Positions 18,426 through 26,467 of a stretch of 64,000 bases of DNA are shown here, piece by piece (the stretch's first letter is position 1; every line of letters begins with the position of its first letter). Position numbers and translations under genes: made by a program. The stretch lies in NCBI RefSeq assembly GCF_001280595.1, contig NZ_LITU01000081.1, positions 395,366 through 459,365 of the forward strand. Reading direction: 5' to 3'. The notes under the pieces are model-generated. The model was not told where the DNA came from. It worked only from the letters and a program-made list of their open reading frames with translations, and made no database searches. The DNA is from Paenibacillus xylanivorans. GTDB lineage: Bacteria; Bacillota; Bacilli; Paenibacillales; Paenibacillaceae.

Positions 18426-19214
18426 TTGAACGAGCGTAAAGCTTCACATTTGAACCACGCTGACTTGTGGGAAAAGTGGAAAGAACAAGGCGATCTTGAA
18501 GCCAAGAAAAGTTTGATCGAAAAGTATCTTCATATTGTAAACTATGTATCCGGGCGTTTGGCTGTCGGTCTGCCCAAAAATGTCCCGAAAGATGATCTGG
18601 AGAGCAATGGAGTCATGGGGTTGATTGATGCGTTGGAGAAATTTGACTATGAGCGTGGTCTGCAATTTGAAACGTACGCATCCTGGCGGGTGCGTGGTGC
18701 AATCCTTGATGGTTTACGACAGGGAGATTGGGTGCCTCGTTCCGTTCGGGAGAAAGCAAAGCGGATTGAAGATGCTTACCAGCAACTAGAGCAGACCTAT
18801 TTGCGTTCCGTTAGTGATGATGAAATGAGTCAGTATCTGGACGTGTCGACGAAAGACTTTCAACATATGCTTCAAGAAGTGGCAGTTATGTCGCTTTGCT
18901 CTTTAGAAGATCCGATCCGGGAAGAAGAGTCTGAGACTCGACTTTCCTTAATGGTCGACGAAAAAGCCAAAAACCCGGATTATAAAGTAAATGAGTTCTA
19001 TTTAAAAGAAGCTTTGGTGCAAGGGCTTGATAAATTGACTGTCAAAGAGAGAACAGTTGTTTCACTTTTATATTATGAAGATCTGTCTCTCAGTGAAATT
19101 GCTGAGGTCATGTCTCTCTCTCCGTCACGTATCTCGCAGCTGCACTCAAAGGCCATTTTACGGTTACGTGGAACGCTGGATAAACAAAAAGACTTGCTTA
19201 TGCGTAAGGATTAG
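18426..19214 (+). CDS. sigD: Flagellar sigma factor SigD (FliA, sigma-28)
   Basis: A 262-residue sigma-70-family protein with regions 2, 3 and 4. Region 2 contains DLESNGVMGLIDALEKFDYE and FETYASWRVRGAILDGLR; region 4 ends with LSLSEIAEVMSLSPSRISQL. It directs transcription of late flagellar genes (flagellin, stator, receptors). The TTG start is preceded by a strong AAGGAGGGTGA. The location at the distal part of the fla/che operon matches Bacillus, where distance from the promoter and SwrA/SwrB affect its level. Confidence 0.96.
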   Translation: MNERKASHLNHADLWEKWKEQGDLEAKKSLIEKYLHIVNYVSGRLAVGLPKNVPKDDLESNGVMGLIDALEKFDYERGLQFETYASWRVRGAILDGLRQGDWVPRSVREKAKRIEDAYQQLEQTYLRSVSDDEMSQYLDVSTKDFQHMLQEVAVMSLCSLEDPIREEESETRLSLMVDEKAKNPDYKVNEFYLKEALVQGLDKLTVKERTVVSLLYYEDLSLSEIAEVMSLSPSRISQLHSKAILRLRGTLDKQKDLLMRKD

Positions 19215-19288
19215 TATGTTAATATATTAATAGAGAGCTTTAATATAGGATTTGGGGAGTGGAAAGTCTAAAAGGGGGAAGAAATGCA

Positions 19289-20698
19289 TTGACACAGCGG
19301 ACTGTTTTGGAACAGTGTTTGAGCATTGTTTTATCAGATGATAAAAGTACGGCCTACCTTGAATTTTCCAAACAGGAAGAAGGTTTTGCCTGTACACCGG
19401 ATGAGCTCGAAAAATATATAGCCAGTCAGGGTATTAAGTATGGTGTACTGCGCGAAGCATTGCTTGTTTTTGTGAGTCATCCTGAGACGTATGTGAAGGA
19501 TCGATGCAAGATTGCGGAAGGTATTAAACCAGTACAGGGAACGGATGGATTCATCAAGGTACTGGTGGACATGGAGGATTCCAATGAACGGCGCCCTCTG
19601 GAAGCGGAAGACGGAAAAGTCGATTACAAAGAAGTGACTCGCTTAAACAATGTTCGAACAGGTCAAATCATTGCTGAGCGAATTCCTCCTGTGGATGGCA
19701 CAGTGGGTAAGGCTGTAACAGGTGAAGAAATTCCTTTTCGTCCAGGGAGAGAAGCCCGCTTCAAAATTGGGAAAAATGTTGTTGTTAACCCTGATGGATC
19801 TGCGATGTATGCTGCTCTGGATGGATTGGTTACCAAAACAGACGGCAACAAACTGAATGTGTTTCCTGTATACGAGATCAATGGCGATGTGGATTATAAC
19901 ATCGGTAACATTGATTTTGTGGGTACAGTTGTCATTCGAGGTAATGTGCTCACCGGATTTAAAGTAAAAGCGGCGGGGGATATACGTGTCGTCGGAGGTG
20001 TCGAGGGAGCAGAGCTGGAAGCAGGAGGCTCTGTCGAAATTACCGGTGGTATTATTGGTTATAACAAAGGACTTATACAAGCTGGACATAACGTGAAATG
20101 TACTTTTATTCAAGAAGGCAACGTCGATGCGGCGGAAAATGTTCTGGTATCCCAAAGTATTATGCATTCCACAATTCGTGCAGGAAATGCGGTAATCTGT
20201 GAAGGCACAAAAGGACTTATCGTTGGCGGATCGATCCAGGCTGGTGAAAACGTCTCAGCACGCGTTATTGGCAACAGCATGTCTACTGTGACTTCCATTG
20301 AAGTAGGCGTATTACCTAAGCTTCGTAACGAGCTGAATGAATTACGTAAGGAAGTCAGGGAACAGATGGATGCTTTGGATAAAACGAAAAAAGCTTTGAC
20401 AATATTGGATCAGTTAGCTGCTGCAGGGCAATTAAGCCCGGATAAAATGTCGATGCGGATCAAACTGAGTGCTACACAAAAATCTGCCCTTCGTCTTAGC
20501 GAGGAAACGAAAACTCGTATCTTTGAAATCGAAAAGGTACTTGAAGATACAAGCAGGGCACGCGTCGATATTCATAAGATGATTTATGGTGGCTCTAGAA
20601 TAGTTATCGGCAGATACACCAAATTTATTAAAGATCCGGTAAGTCGAATATCTTTTTATTATCATGATGGGGATATAACGATGGTTCCATTCGTATAA
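19289..20698 (+). CDS. FapA/DUF342-family protein
   Basis: The preferred start is TTG at 19289, downstream of AAAAGGGGGAAG, giving 469 residues and a natural family N-terminus. A GTG at 19259 would add ten residues. The first 170 residues are the mixed N-terminal part. The centre (about 170-330) is a glycine-rich run of short beta repeats (VVIRGNVLTGFKVKAAGDI style), characteristic of a beta-helix. A coiled coil (about 350-420) and a short beta end follow. DUF342/FapA proteins often occur near flagellar or polar genes; their function is unclear (a Vibrio homologue affects glucose uptake signalling). Co-transcription with sigD is likely, with a 74-base gap to the chosen start. Confidence 0.82.
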   Translation: MTQRTVLEQCLSIVLSDDKSTAYLEFSKQEEGFACTPDELEKYIASQGIKYGVLREALLVFVSHPETYVKDRCKIAEGIKPVQGTDGFIKVLVDMEDSNERRPLEAEDGKVDYKEVTRLNNVRTGQIIAERIPPVDGTVGKAVTGEEIPFRPGREARFKIGKNVVVNPDGSAMYAALDGLVTKTDGNKLNVFPVYEINGDVDYNIGNIDFVGTVVIRGNVLTGFKVKAAGDIRVVGGVEGAELEAGGSVEITGGIIGYNKGLIQAGHNVKCTFIQEGNVDAAENVLVSQSIMHSTIRAGNAVICEGTKGLIVGGSIQAGENVSARVIGNSMSTVTSIEVGVLPKLRNELNELRKEVREQMDALDKTKKALTILDQLAAAGQLSPDKMSMRIKLSATQKSALRLSEETKTRIFEIEKVLEDTSRARVDIHKMIYGGSRIVIGRYTKFIKDPVSRISFYYHDGDITMVPFV

Positions 20699-20750
20699 GT
20701 ACAGCATTCAAGCACAAGAAGAAATCCATTCGATACCGTGAGGTGAGCGT

Positions 20751-21065
20751 ATGAGTTTCAAAGCGGTTGAGTTGCAGATTGCCGTACCAAGAACAAGTGA
20801 GGCCGGGCGTTATCAGAGTGAAGCTCAGCAGAGACCGGTTATTGACCAGAATCTACTAGCAGAACAAACGGCCAAAGAAGCAAATGAAGCAAGGCAACGG
20901 AGCGAGGCGCTGGATGAGACAGCGCACACCAATGTACGCGATGGTCAATCTAGCAACAAAGAGCAGCATAGCGGCTCCAACGAACCTGAATCTACTTCAA
21001 CTTTAGAAACCGTCAAACCTGCTGAGCATCCATACAAAGGAAAACATATTGACCTGTCGCTGTAA
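20751..21065 (+). CDS. Uncharacterised 104-residue protein with conserved-looking C-terminal KGKHIDLSL
   Basis: A small hydrophilic protein without signal or membrane segments. It opens with VELQIAVPRTSEAGRYQSE, is rich in Gln, Glu, Ala and Ser, probably helical or disordered, and closes with HPYKGKHIDLSL. Similar terminal motifs appear in small proteins encoded near sigD/fliA in other Bacillota as far as I recall, but no function is assigned. GTGAGGTGAGCGT precedes the ATG. It sits between the FapA-like gene and the SwrB-like gene in the same operon. Confidence 0.72.
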   Translation: MSFKAVELQIAVPRTSEAGRYQSEAQQRPVIDQNLLAEQTAKEANEARQRSEALDETAHTNVRDGQSSNKEQHSGSNEPESTSTLETVKPAEHPYKGKHIDLSL

Positions 21066-21131
21066 TGGATGACATGTGACTCACATGTAGTCTTATGCAT
21101 CGATGGCTGCATTAAAAGGAGAGAACCCAAT

Positions 21132-21704
21132 TTGTCACCATGGATCATTATTGTCATATTAGGAGCCTGCGCAATTGCATATGCGCTTATCATGCCAAAG
21201 AAAAACAAGGTGCAGGAGCCTGAGCATCACCTGGTGCAAGAGATGGAATCTACGCTTGAGCACTATATGGCTGAGATCGAAAACGACAATGATGCTCTCA
21301 TCCAGCGTGTTGCTGAGATGAAGGGTGAGGCGACGGCAGCAGATCAGCGTATGCAATCGCAGCTTCAGGAATTACAGCGGAGGCTGGATCAACTGGAAGA
21401 AAGTAAAACGACAGAAACAGACATATCCTCCAATACAATTCCGGTACATAGCACAAGCGGATTGCAAGCTCAGGCGCTTGTAGACAGTGTGCGAGCAGAT
21501 TTGGCCCAACAGGCGTCAGAAATAGAACAGCAGTCCACTGAGCAAGAATCTAAGCCTGTACCTGAATCCATTAAGGATCGATATGCAGAGCTGTTTAATT
21601 TATATGCTGAAGGAAAGTCAGTAGATGCCATTGCCAAGCAGACAGGCATACAACGTGGAGAAGTACAGCTGATTCTACAGCTGGCAGAACGGGAGGAGAG
21701 CTAA
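21132..21704 (+). CDS. swrB: SwrB-like membrane protein with coiled coil and C-terminal helix-turn motif
   Basis: The TTG start at 21132, eight bases after AAAGGAGAG, gives 190 residues. A longer frame from 21069 would place an odd Cys-rich leader before the membrane helix and is rejected. Residues 2-19 form one membrane helix (LSPWIIIVILGACAIAYALI region), followed by a long coiled coil rich in Glu and Gln. The last 40 residues (YAEGKSVDAIAKQTGIQRGE, then VQLILQLAE) look like a small helix-turn-helix. This architecture and the position after sigD match SwrB (YlxL) of Bacillus subtilis, which promotes flagellar export-gate activation. The symbol is by analogy. Confidence 0.7.
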   Translation: MSPWIIIVILGACAIAYALIMPKKNKVQEPEHHLVQEMESTLEHYMAEIENDNDALIQRVAEMKGEATAADQRMQSQLQELQRRLDQLEESKTTETDISSNTIPVHSTSGLQAQALVDSVRADLAQQASEIEQQSTEQESKPVPESIKDRYAELFNLYAEGKSVDAIAKQTGIQRGEVQLILQLAEREES

Positions 21705-21707
21705 CAG

Positions 21708-22340
21708 ATGGACAAGCGCTCCTTATGGATTGGACTTGGAAGCGGCATGATTGTTGGTGCCGTATTGCTGCAGCTTGCAACAGTTGGACAAAACGCATTG
21801 TCTGAGAGTAATCTCGACCCGGGGCTGGCTATAGCGAATCTGTCGAAAGAACAACTGGAAACGGCTGCGAAGAGCATGGATATGAAGCTTGTAGCTTCTG
21901 AAGATGAGCTGTTTACGGAAACTGAGTGGGTAGAGAAGAAGAAACAGGAAAGCACCGAAATGCAGGGGGAAGCGGCAACGGCTCCAGAAGCGGCTAAGTC
22001 GGCTGAGAAACCGGAGCAACCCGAGAAACCACAGCAGCCTGCCACCAATGAAAGCGGAAAACAGAACGAAGTTAATCAGCCAAAGACGACTGATCCGTCA
22101 ACTCCTAACAGTCCAGAAGCTGCGGCTACCGTATCTTTTAAAGTGCGTTCAGGCAACAGTCTGGCCATTGTGGCGGGCAATCTGGAGAAAGCCGGGATTG
22201 TCGATAGTGCACAAGCTTTTATAAAGGCTGGCAGGGCTGAGCGAATTAATACAAAAATACAAGTAGGCACCTATGACCTGGAGAAAGGCGAAAGCTTCAA
22301 ATCCATTATTGCCAAGATTACAAAAGAACCGTCAAACTGA
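21708..22340 (+). CDS. Membrane protein with MltG/YceG-type LysM-like domain
   Basis: A 210-residue protein. Residues about 7-26 form an N-terminal membrane anchor. A Glu/Pro/Gln-rich extracytoplasmic linker follows, then about 65 C-terminal residues (RSGNSLAIVAGNLEKAGIVD, later INTKIQVGTYDLEKG) that match the LysM-like subdomain preceding the catalytic domain in MltG (YceG) endolytic transglycosylases. The catalytic domain itself is absent, so this is probably a peptidoglycan-binding or scaffold protein and not an enzyme. It is the last gene of the fla/che operon; its stop codon is inside the terminator stem. Confidence 0.78.
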   Translation: MDKRSLWIGLGSGMIVGAVLLQLATVGQNALSESNLDPGLAIANLSKEQLETAAKSMDMKLVASEDELFTETEWVEKKKQESTEMQGEAATAPEAAKSAEKPEQPEKPQQPATNESGKQNEVNQPKTTDPSTPNSPEAAATVSFKVRSGNSLAIVAGNLEKAGIVDSAQAFIKAGRAERINTKIQVGTYDLEKGESFKSIIAKITKEPSN

Positions 22341-22367
22341 GTGCGCTCAGACAGGGCGGTTTTTTTA
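22328..22367 (+). terminator. Intrinsic terminator closing the fla/che operon
   Basis: ACCG (22328-22331) pairs with CGGT (22357-22360), and CTGAG (22337-22341) pairs with CTCAG (22346-22350) around a TGCG loop; a run of eight T residues follows. The stem includes the stop codon of the preceding gene. Confidence 0.75.
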
Positions 22368-22462
22368 TTATAAATAGTGACAAGTTTTGCATCGCTACAA
22401 TGGATATGAAATTGCTTGGAAAGGGCGCTTTCTTGTACAAAGCATTTTAGTTTGAAAGACTG

Positions 22463-22491
22463 TTGCATCAGGCAATCAGTTATGCTATATT
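22463..22491 (+). promoter_or_regulatory. Sigma-A promoter of rpsB
   Basis: TTGCAT (22463-22468) and TATATT (22486-22491) are separated by exactly 17 bases, a good housekeeping promoter. It lies just after the fla/che terminator and about 125 bases before the rpsB start. Confidence 0.75.
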
Positions 22492-22497
22492 AGATAA

Positions 22498-22616
22498 CGG
22501 TGTTAAAACACACGCATGTGCTAATTTTGTTGAGGGTGCTTTCCTGATGGAGAGTCTTGGCGAAAAATGATGCCGGCGGAGGACACAATAAAAACCATAT
22601 TAGGAGGTGTGTGAAG
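22498..22616 (+). promoter_or_regulatory. Structured rpsB leader, possible S2 autoregulation site
   Basis: The roughly 120-base leader carries several short stems, for example GTGTT/AACAC near 22500, CAC-GCAT-GTG just after it, and CTTTCC/GGAGAG around TGAT near 22540. Ribosomal protein S2 genes often have leaders bound by S2, so autoregulation is a reasonable inference, but I cannot match a named motif. The ribosome site AGGAGGTG lies at its end. Confidence 0.4.
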
Positions 22617-23315
22617 ATGGCAGTAATCTCCATGAAGCAGCTTCTCGAAGCTGGGGTACACTTCGGTCACCAAACTCGTCGTTGGAACCCAAAAATGGAT
22701 CGTTATATCTTCACTGAAAGAAACGGAATTTATATCATTGACTTGCAAAAGACAGTGAAAAAAGTCGAAGAGGCTTACAACTTCGTTAAAGGAATCGCAG
22801 GAGAGAATGGTACAATTCTTTTCGTGGGTACGAAAAAACAAGCTCAAGATTCCGTTAAAGAAGAAGCTGAACGCGCTGGTCAATTCTACATTAACCAACG
22901 TTGGCTCGGCGGTACCCTGACTAACTTCTCAACTATTCAAAAACGTATTGATCGTTTGAAACAGTTGGAAGCTTGGGAAGAAGACGGTACATTCGCTGTA
23001 TTGCCTAAAAAAGAAGTAATCTTGCTTCGCAAAGAGAAAGATCGTCTGGAGAAATTCCTCGGCGGTATTAAAAATATGAAAGGCCTGCCAAGCGCCCTGT
23101 TCATCATCGATCCACGCAAAGAGCGTATCGCTGTTGCGGAAGCTCGCAAATTGGGTATCCCAATTGTAGGTATCGTTGATACTAACTGCGATCCGGATGA
23201 GATCGATTATGTTATCCCGGGTAACGACGACGCAATCCGCGCCGTTAAGCTGTTGACAGGTAAAATGGCTGATGCCGTTATCGAAGCTAACCAAGGCGAA
23301 GAAACATCCGCTTAA
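22617..23315 (+). CDS. rpsB: 30S ribosomal protein S2
   Basis: A 232-residue S2 protein beginning MAVISMKQLLEAGVHFGHQT, with WNPKMDRYIFTERNGIYIID and later IVDTNCDPDEIDYVIPGNDD, all family hallmarks. ATG at 22617 follows a strong AGGAGGTG; the frame extends 20 codons upstream without a ribosome site, and that extension is rejected. S2 binds late to the small subunit and is needed for S1 docking. The order rpsB-tsf-pyrH-frr is nearly universal. Confidence 0.98.
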   Translation: MAVISMKQLLEAGVHFGHQTRRWNPKMDRYIFTERNGIYIIDLQKTVKKVEEAYNFVKGIAGENGTILFVGTKKQAQDSVKEEAERAGQFYINQRWLGGTLTNFSTIQKRIDRLKQLEAWEEDGTFAVLPKKEVILLRKEKDRLEKFLGGIKNMKGLPSALFIIDPRKERIAVAEARKLGIPIVGIVDTNCDPDEIDYVIPGNDDAIRAVKLLTGKMADAVIEANQGEETSA

Positions 23316-23345
23316 TAGATTCGAACATATCTAATGAATTAAATG

Positions 23346-23390
23346 AAAAGGGTGGTTGGCAGGTGGATAACCTCTCACTGCCCTTTTTTT
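23346..23390 (+). terminator. Hairpin terminator/attenuator between rpsB and tsf
   Basis: AAAAGGG (23346-23352) pairs with CCCTTTT (23381-23387), and an inner GGCAG/CTGCC-type pairing adds to the stem. It ends in seven T residues. Partial termination here would let S2 be made in excess over EF-Ts; that is inference. Confidence 0.7.
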
Positions 23391-23431
23391 AGAGTGTACG
23401 TACAATTACTTATTTTTGGAGGGAATTAATA

Positions 23432-24082
23432 ATGGCAGTTAATGCGAGTGCAGTAAAAGAACTCCGTGAAAAAACGGGCGCAGGTATGCTCGATTGCAAA
23501 AAAGCACTTGAAGAAGCAAACGGTGACATCACGAAAGCAGCTGAATTGCTTCGTGAAAAAGGTCTGTCAGCAGCAGCAAGCAAAGCTGGCCGTGCTGCAA
23601 CTGAAGGCGTTGTAGAATCTTATATCCACGCTGGTGGCCGTATTGGTGTGCTGGTAGAAGTTAACTGTGAAACTGACTTTGTTGGTAAAACAGACCAATT
23701 CAAAGAGTTCGTTAAGGATATCGCTATGCAAATCGCAGCAGCGAGCCCTAAATTTGTTACTCGTGAAGAAGTTTCCACAGAAGAGCTGGAAAAAGAGAAA
23801 GAAATCTTGAAAGCTCAAGCTTTGAACGAAGGCAAACCAGAAAAAATCGTTGAAAAAATGGTTGAAGGCCGTATCGGTAAATATTACGAAGAGTTCTGCC
23901 TGTTGGAGCAACCTTTTGTTAAAGATCCAGACAAAACGATCTCCCAACTGTTGAATGAAAAAATTAGCCAAATCGGTGAAAACATCTCCATCCGTCGTTT
24001 CGTTCGTTACGAGCTGGGTGAAGGTCTTGAGAAAAAAGTAGACAACTTCGTAGAAGAAGTTATGTCCCAAGTAAACAAATAA
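23432..24082 (+). CDS. tsf: Translation elongation factor Ts (short form)
   Basis: A 216-residue EF-Ts. The N-terminal UBA-like domain (VKELREKTGAGMLDCKKALE) is followed by the Phe-containing core TDFVGKTDQFKEFVKDIAMQ, which is the nucleotide-exchange site for EF-Tu. Bacillus subtilis and E. coli EF-Ts are near 290 residues; this one lacks most of the second core subdomain, like the short Thermus form. The frame is clean with a normal C-terminus (VEEVMSQVNK), so it is a natural short form and not a truncation. GGAGGG precedes the ATG. Confidence 0.96.
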   Translation: MAVNASAVKELREKTGAGMLDCKKALEEANGDITKAAELLREKGLSAAASKAGRAATEGVVESYIHAGGRIGVLVEVNCETDFVGKTDQFKEFVKDIAMQIAAASPKFVTREEVSTEELEKEKEILKAQALNEGKPEKIVEKMVEGRIGKYYEEFCLLEQPFVKDPDKTISQLLNEKISQIGENISIRRFVRYELGEGLEKKVDNFVEEVMSQVNK

Positions 24083-24120
24083 GGCGGTTTTCAAACAGGC
24101 AAGCAGAAATGATTTTCGAA

Positions 24121-24290
24121 GATATAAGAATGATGAAACTTCGAAGCGCTACTCCCTTATATCCTAGGAAAACAATGCCTTACCGGTTGAATGTTTTTCC
24201 TAAAAGAGCGGAACACAACTGTGTTCCTTTCTTTTTAAGCAGGAGGCCATGCGCGAGAAGTTTTGTTGGTTGAACGCCTAGGGTGTTCAA
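24121..24290 (+). promoter_or_regulatory. Structured tsf-pyrH spacer with successive stem-loops
   Basis: The 229-base gap holds GATATAAG (24121-24128) with perfect partner CTTATATC (24156-24163), an inner CTTCGAAG palindrome, AGGAAAACA (24166-24174) pairing with TGTTTTTCCT (24192-24201), a terminator-like hairpin at 24210-24236, and TTGAAC/GTTCAA (24270-24290) just before the pyrH ribosome site. This layout suggests an attenuator or regulated leader for pyrH. The function is inferred. Confidence 0.45.
24210..24236 (+). terminator. Intrinsic terminator between tsf and pyrH
   Basis: GGAACAC (24210-24216) and GTGTTCC (24221-24227) form a perfect seven-base stem with loop AACT, followed by the T-rich TTTCTTTTT. 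Confidence 0.75.
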
Positions 24291-24311
24291 TTCAAAGTGG
24301 AGGGTGAATAA

Positions 24312-25040
24312 TTGGAACAGCCAGTATTTAAACGTGTTGTCTTAAAGGTCAGCGGAGAGTCTCTTTCCGGTCAAAACGGCTACGGTATTGATGCAGAGAC
24401 AATCTCGTCGATTGCCCAGCAAGTAAAAGAAGTAGTTGAACTAGGTGTACAGGTTGCTATCGTATGTGGCGGCGGAAACATCTGGCGCGGAATTGCCGGT
24501 AGCGAAAACGGCATCGACAGAGCGACTGCGGATTATATGGGGATGCTGGCGACGGTTATGAACTCGTTGGCACTGCAAGATGCACTGGAACAGATTGAAG
24601 TGCCAACACGTGTACAGACATCGATTGCCATGCAACAAATCGCAGAACCTTATATTCGTCGTAGAGCTATTCGTCATCTGGAGAAAGGCCGGGTCGTTAT
24701 TTTTGCAGCAGGTACAGGTAACCCGTTCTTCTCCACCGATACAACAGCAGCACTGCGCGCAGCGGAGATCGAAGCAGAAGTCATCTTGATGGCCAAAAAT
24801 AAAGTCGACGGTGTATACTCAGCAGATCCGTTTAAAGACAGCACGGCTGTCAAGTTTGATCAGTTGACTTACATGGATATACTTAACAAAGATCTTGGTG
24901 TAATGGACTCAACGGCGTCCTCGCTTTGTAAGGACAACAACATTCCGTTGATCGTATTTGCCATTACGGAACAAGGTAACATCAAACGCGTTGTTCTTGG
25001 TGAACGCATCGGGACAATCGTTAAAGGGAGTGTAGATTAA
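24312..25040 (+). CDS. pyrH: Uridylate kinase (UMP kinase)
   Basis: A 242-residue amino-acid-kinase-family enzyme that phosphorylates UMP to UDP in pyrimidine synthesis. It shows KRVVLKVSGESLSG, VAIVCGGGNIWRG and FAAGTGNPFFSTDTTAALRA, the ATP- and UMP-binding signatures. The TTG start follows GGAGGGTGA. Its stop overlaps the frr start by one base, so the two are coupled. Confidence 0.97.
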   Translation: MEQPVFKRVVLKVSGESLSGQNGYGIDAETISSIAQQVKEVVELGVQVAIVCGGGNIWRGIAGSENGIDRATADYMGMLATVMNSLALQDALEQIEVPTRVQTSIAMQQIAEPYIRRRAIRHLEKGRVVIFAAGTGNPFFSTDTTAALRAAEIEAEVILMAKNKVDGVYSADPFKDSTAVKFDQLTYMDILNKDLGVMDSTASSLCKDNNIPLIVFAITEQGNIKRVVLGERIGTIVKGSVD

Positions 25041-25594
25041 TGCCACAAGCGGTTAAAAAACATGCCGAAGAACGTATGGATAAAGCGATTCAAGCGTTAC
25101 GACGTGATCTTGCCACTTTGCGTGCAGGTCGTGCAACTCCGGCTCTTCTCGACCGGATTCAAGTGGAGTACTACGGTGCAATGACACCGCTCAACCAATT
25201 GGCTAATATCAGTACACCGGATTCCCGGACACTGATGATCCAGCCGTGGGATAAATCCTCCATGGGGGATATTGAGCGTGCGATTATGAAATCCGATCTT
25301 GGCCTTACGCCAGCGAACGACGGAACTATGATTCGTCTGTCCATTCCAGCACTTACGGAAGAACGCAGATCAGAACTTGTGAAGTTGACGAAAAAATTCG
25401 GTGAAGAAGGTAAAGTAGCTATTCGTAATATTCGCCGTGATGCGAATGATGATATTAAAAAAATGGAGAAGTCAGACATTTCCGAGGACGAGTCCCGGAG
25501 ACATCAAGATGACATCCAAAAATCGACCGACAAGTTTATTGCTGAAGTCGATAAGGTACTCGCTGCCAAAGAAAAAGAAATCATGGAAGTGTAA
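25040..25594 (+). CDS. frr: Ribosome recycling factor
   Basis: A 184-residue RRF. The long helical domain starts with MDKAIQALRRDLATLRAGRA, and the linker/domain II region contains RTLMIQPWDKSSMGDIERAI. It splits post-termination ribosomes together with EF-G. It begins in a TAATG overlap with pyrH and is followed by a terminator. Confidence 0.98.
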   Translation: MPQAVKKHAEERMDKAIQALRRDLATLRAGRATPALLDRIQVEYYGAMTPLNQLANISTPDSRTLMIQPWDKSSMGDIERAIMKSDLGLTPANDGTMIRLSIPALTEERRSELVKLTKKFGEEGKVAIRNIRRDANDDIKKMEKSDISEDESRRHQDDIQKSTDKFIAEVDKVLAAKEKEIMEV

Positions 25595-25605
25595 GACAAG
25601 CGCAG

Positions 25606-25630
25606 CCCCTCCAATACGGTGGGGTTTTGT
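25606..25630 (+). terminator. Intrinsic terminator after frr
   Basis: CCCC-T-CC (25606-25612) pairs with GG-T-GGGG (25618-25624) around AATAC, followed by TTTT. The T-run is short, so read-through to uppS is likely. Confidence 0.6.
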
Positions 25631-25683
25631 CTCTTTTTCCAAGCTTCAGGTGAAGAAACTTCAGGGATTTTGGAGGAACAGGA

Positions 25684-26451
25684 ATGATCAAACGGGTTCG
25701 GTCGTGGTGGAATGGGGCTGACAAGCAGGAAACGCTGACTATATCCGAGGATAATATCCCGCAGCACGTCGCCATCATTATGGACGGCAATGGACGATGG
25801 GCGAAACGTTTGGGTCTCCCACGAATAGCTGGCCACCAGAATGGGATGAAGGCGGTCAAACGTGCGACCATCGCGGCGGATGAACTGGGCATCAAATATC
25901 TGACGATGTACGCTTTTTCGACAGAAAACTGGACGCGTCCAAAAGAAGAAGTGGATTTTCTGATGCGGCTTCCGCAAGAATTTTTGGCGATAGAGCTGGA
26001 TGAACTTATAGAAAAAAATGTACGCATTCGTATGATGGGCCAGGAGGAACATTTGCCCTCCCATACCATTAATGCTTTGCGTGAAGCTATACGTCTTACG
26101 GAACATAACACAGGGCTTGTTTTGAATTTTGCAATGAACTACGGAAGTCGCCGCGAAATGACAGACTGTGTCAAACAAATCGCTCTGCAGGTAAAGTCGG
26201 GGGAACTATCGGCAGAGGATATTACGCCTGAACTCATTGACAGACATATGCTCACTGGGGATATGCCTGATCCGGATTTGCTGATCCGGACGAGCGGAGA
26301 GTTGAGATTAAGCAATTTTATGCTTTGGCAGCTTGCTTATAGCGAATTATGGTTTACGGATATATACTGGCCCGAATTTGGCAAAAAGCATTTGCTTGAA
26401 GCAGTAGCCGAATATCAGCGCAGAACAAGGCGTTACGGCGGTTTGAAATAG
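25684..26451 (+). CDS. uppS: Undecaprenyl diphosphate synthase
   Basis: A 255-residue cis-prenyltransferase that makes the C55 lipid carrier for peptidoglycan. The family start HVAIIMDGNGRWAKRLG contains the catalytic Asp; the C-terminal motif PDPDLLIRTSGELRLSNFML is also present. The 30-residue N-terminal extension is ordinary. GGAGGAACAGGA precedes ATG. It is followed by cdsA after only a few bases. Confidence 0.98.
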   Translation: MIKRVRSWWNGADKQETLTISEDNIPQHVAIIMDGNGRWAKRLGLPRIAGHQNGMKAVKRATIAADELGIKYLTMYAFSTENWTRPKEEVDFLMRLPQEFLAIELDELIEKNVRIRMMGQEEHLPSHTINALREAIRLTEHNTGLVLNFAMNYGSRREMTDCVKQIALQVKSGELSAEDITPELIDRHMLTGDMPDPDLLIRTSGELRLSNFMLWQLAYSELWFTDIYWPEFGKKHLLEAVAEYQRRTRRYGGLK

Positions 26452-26467
26452 ATGGAGGATGAAGCCG

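Noticed and set aside
22557..22616. 20-residue N-terminal extension of S2
   Set aside because: It lies in the leader, has no ribosome site, and S2 proteins start at MAVISM-type sequence.
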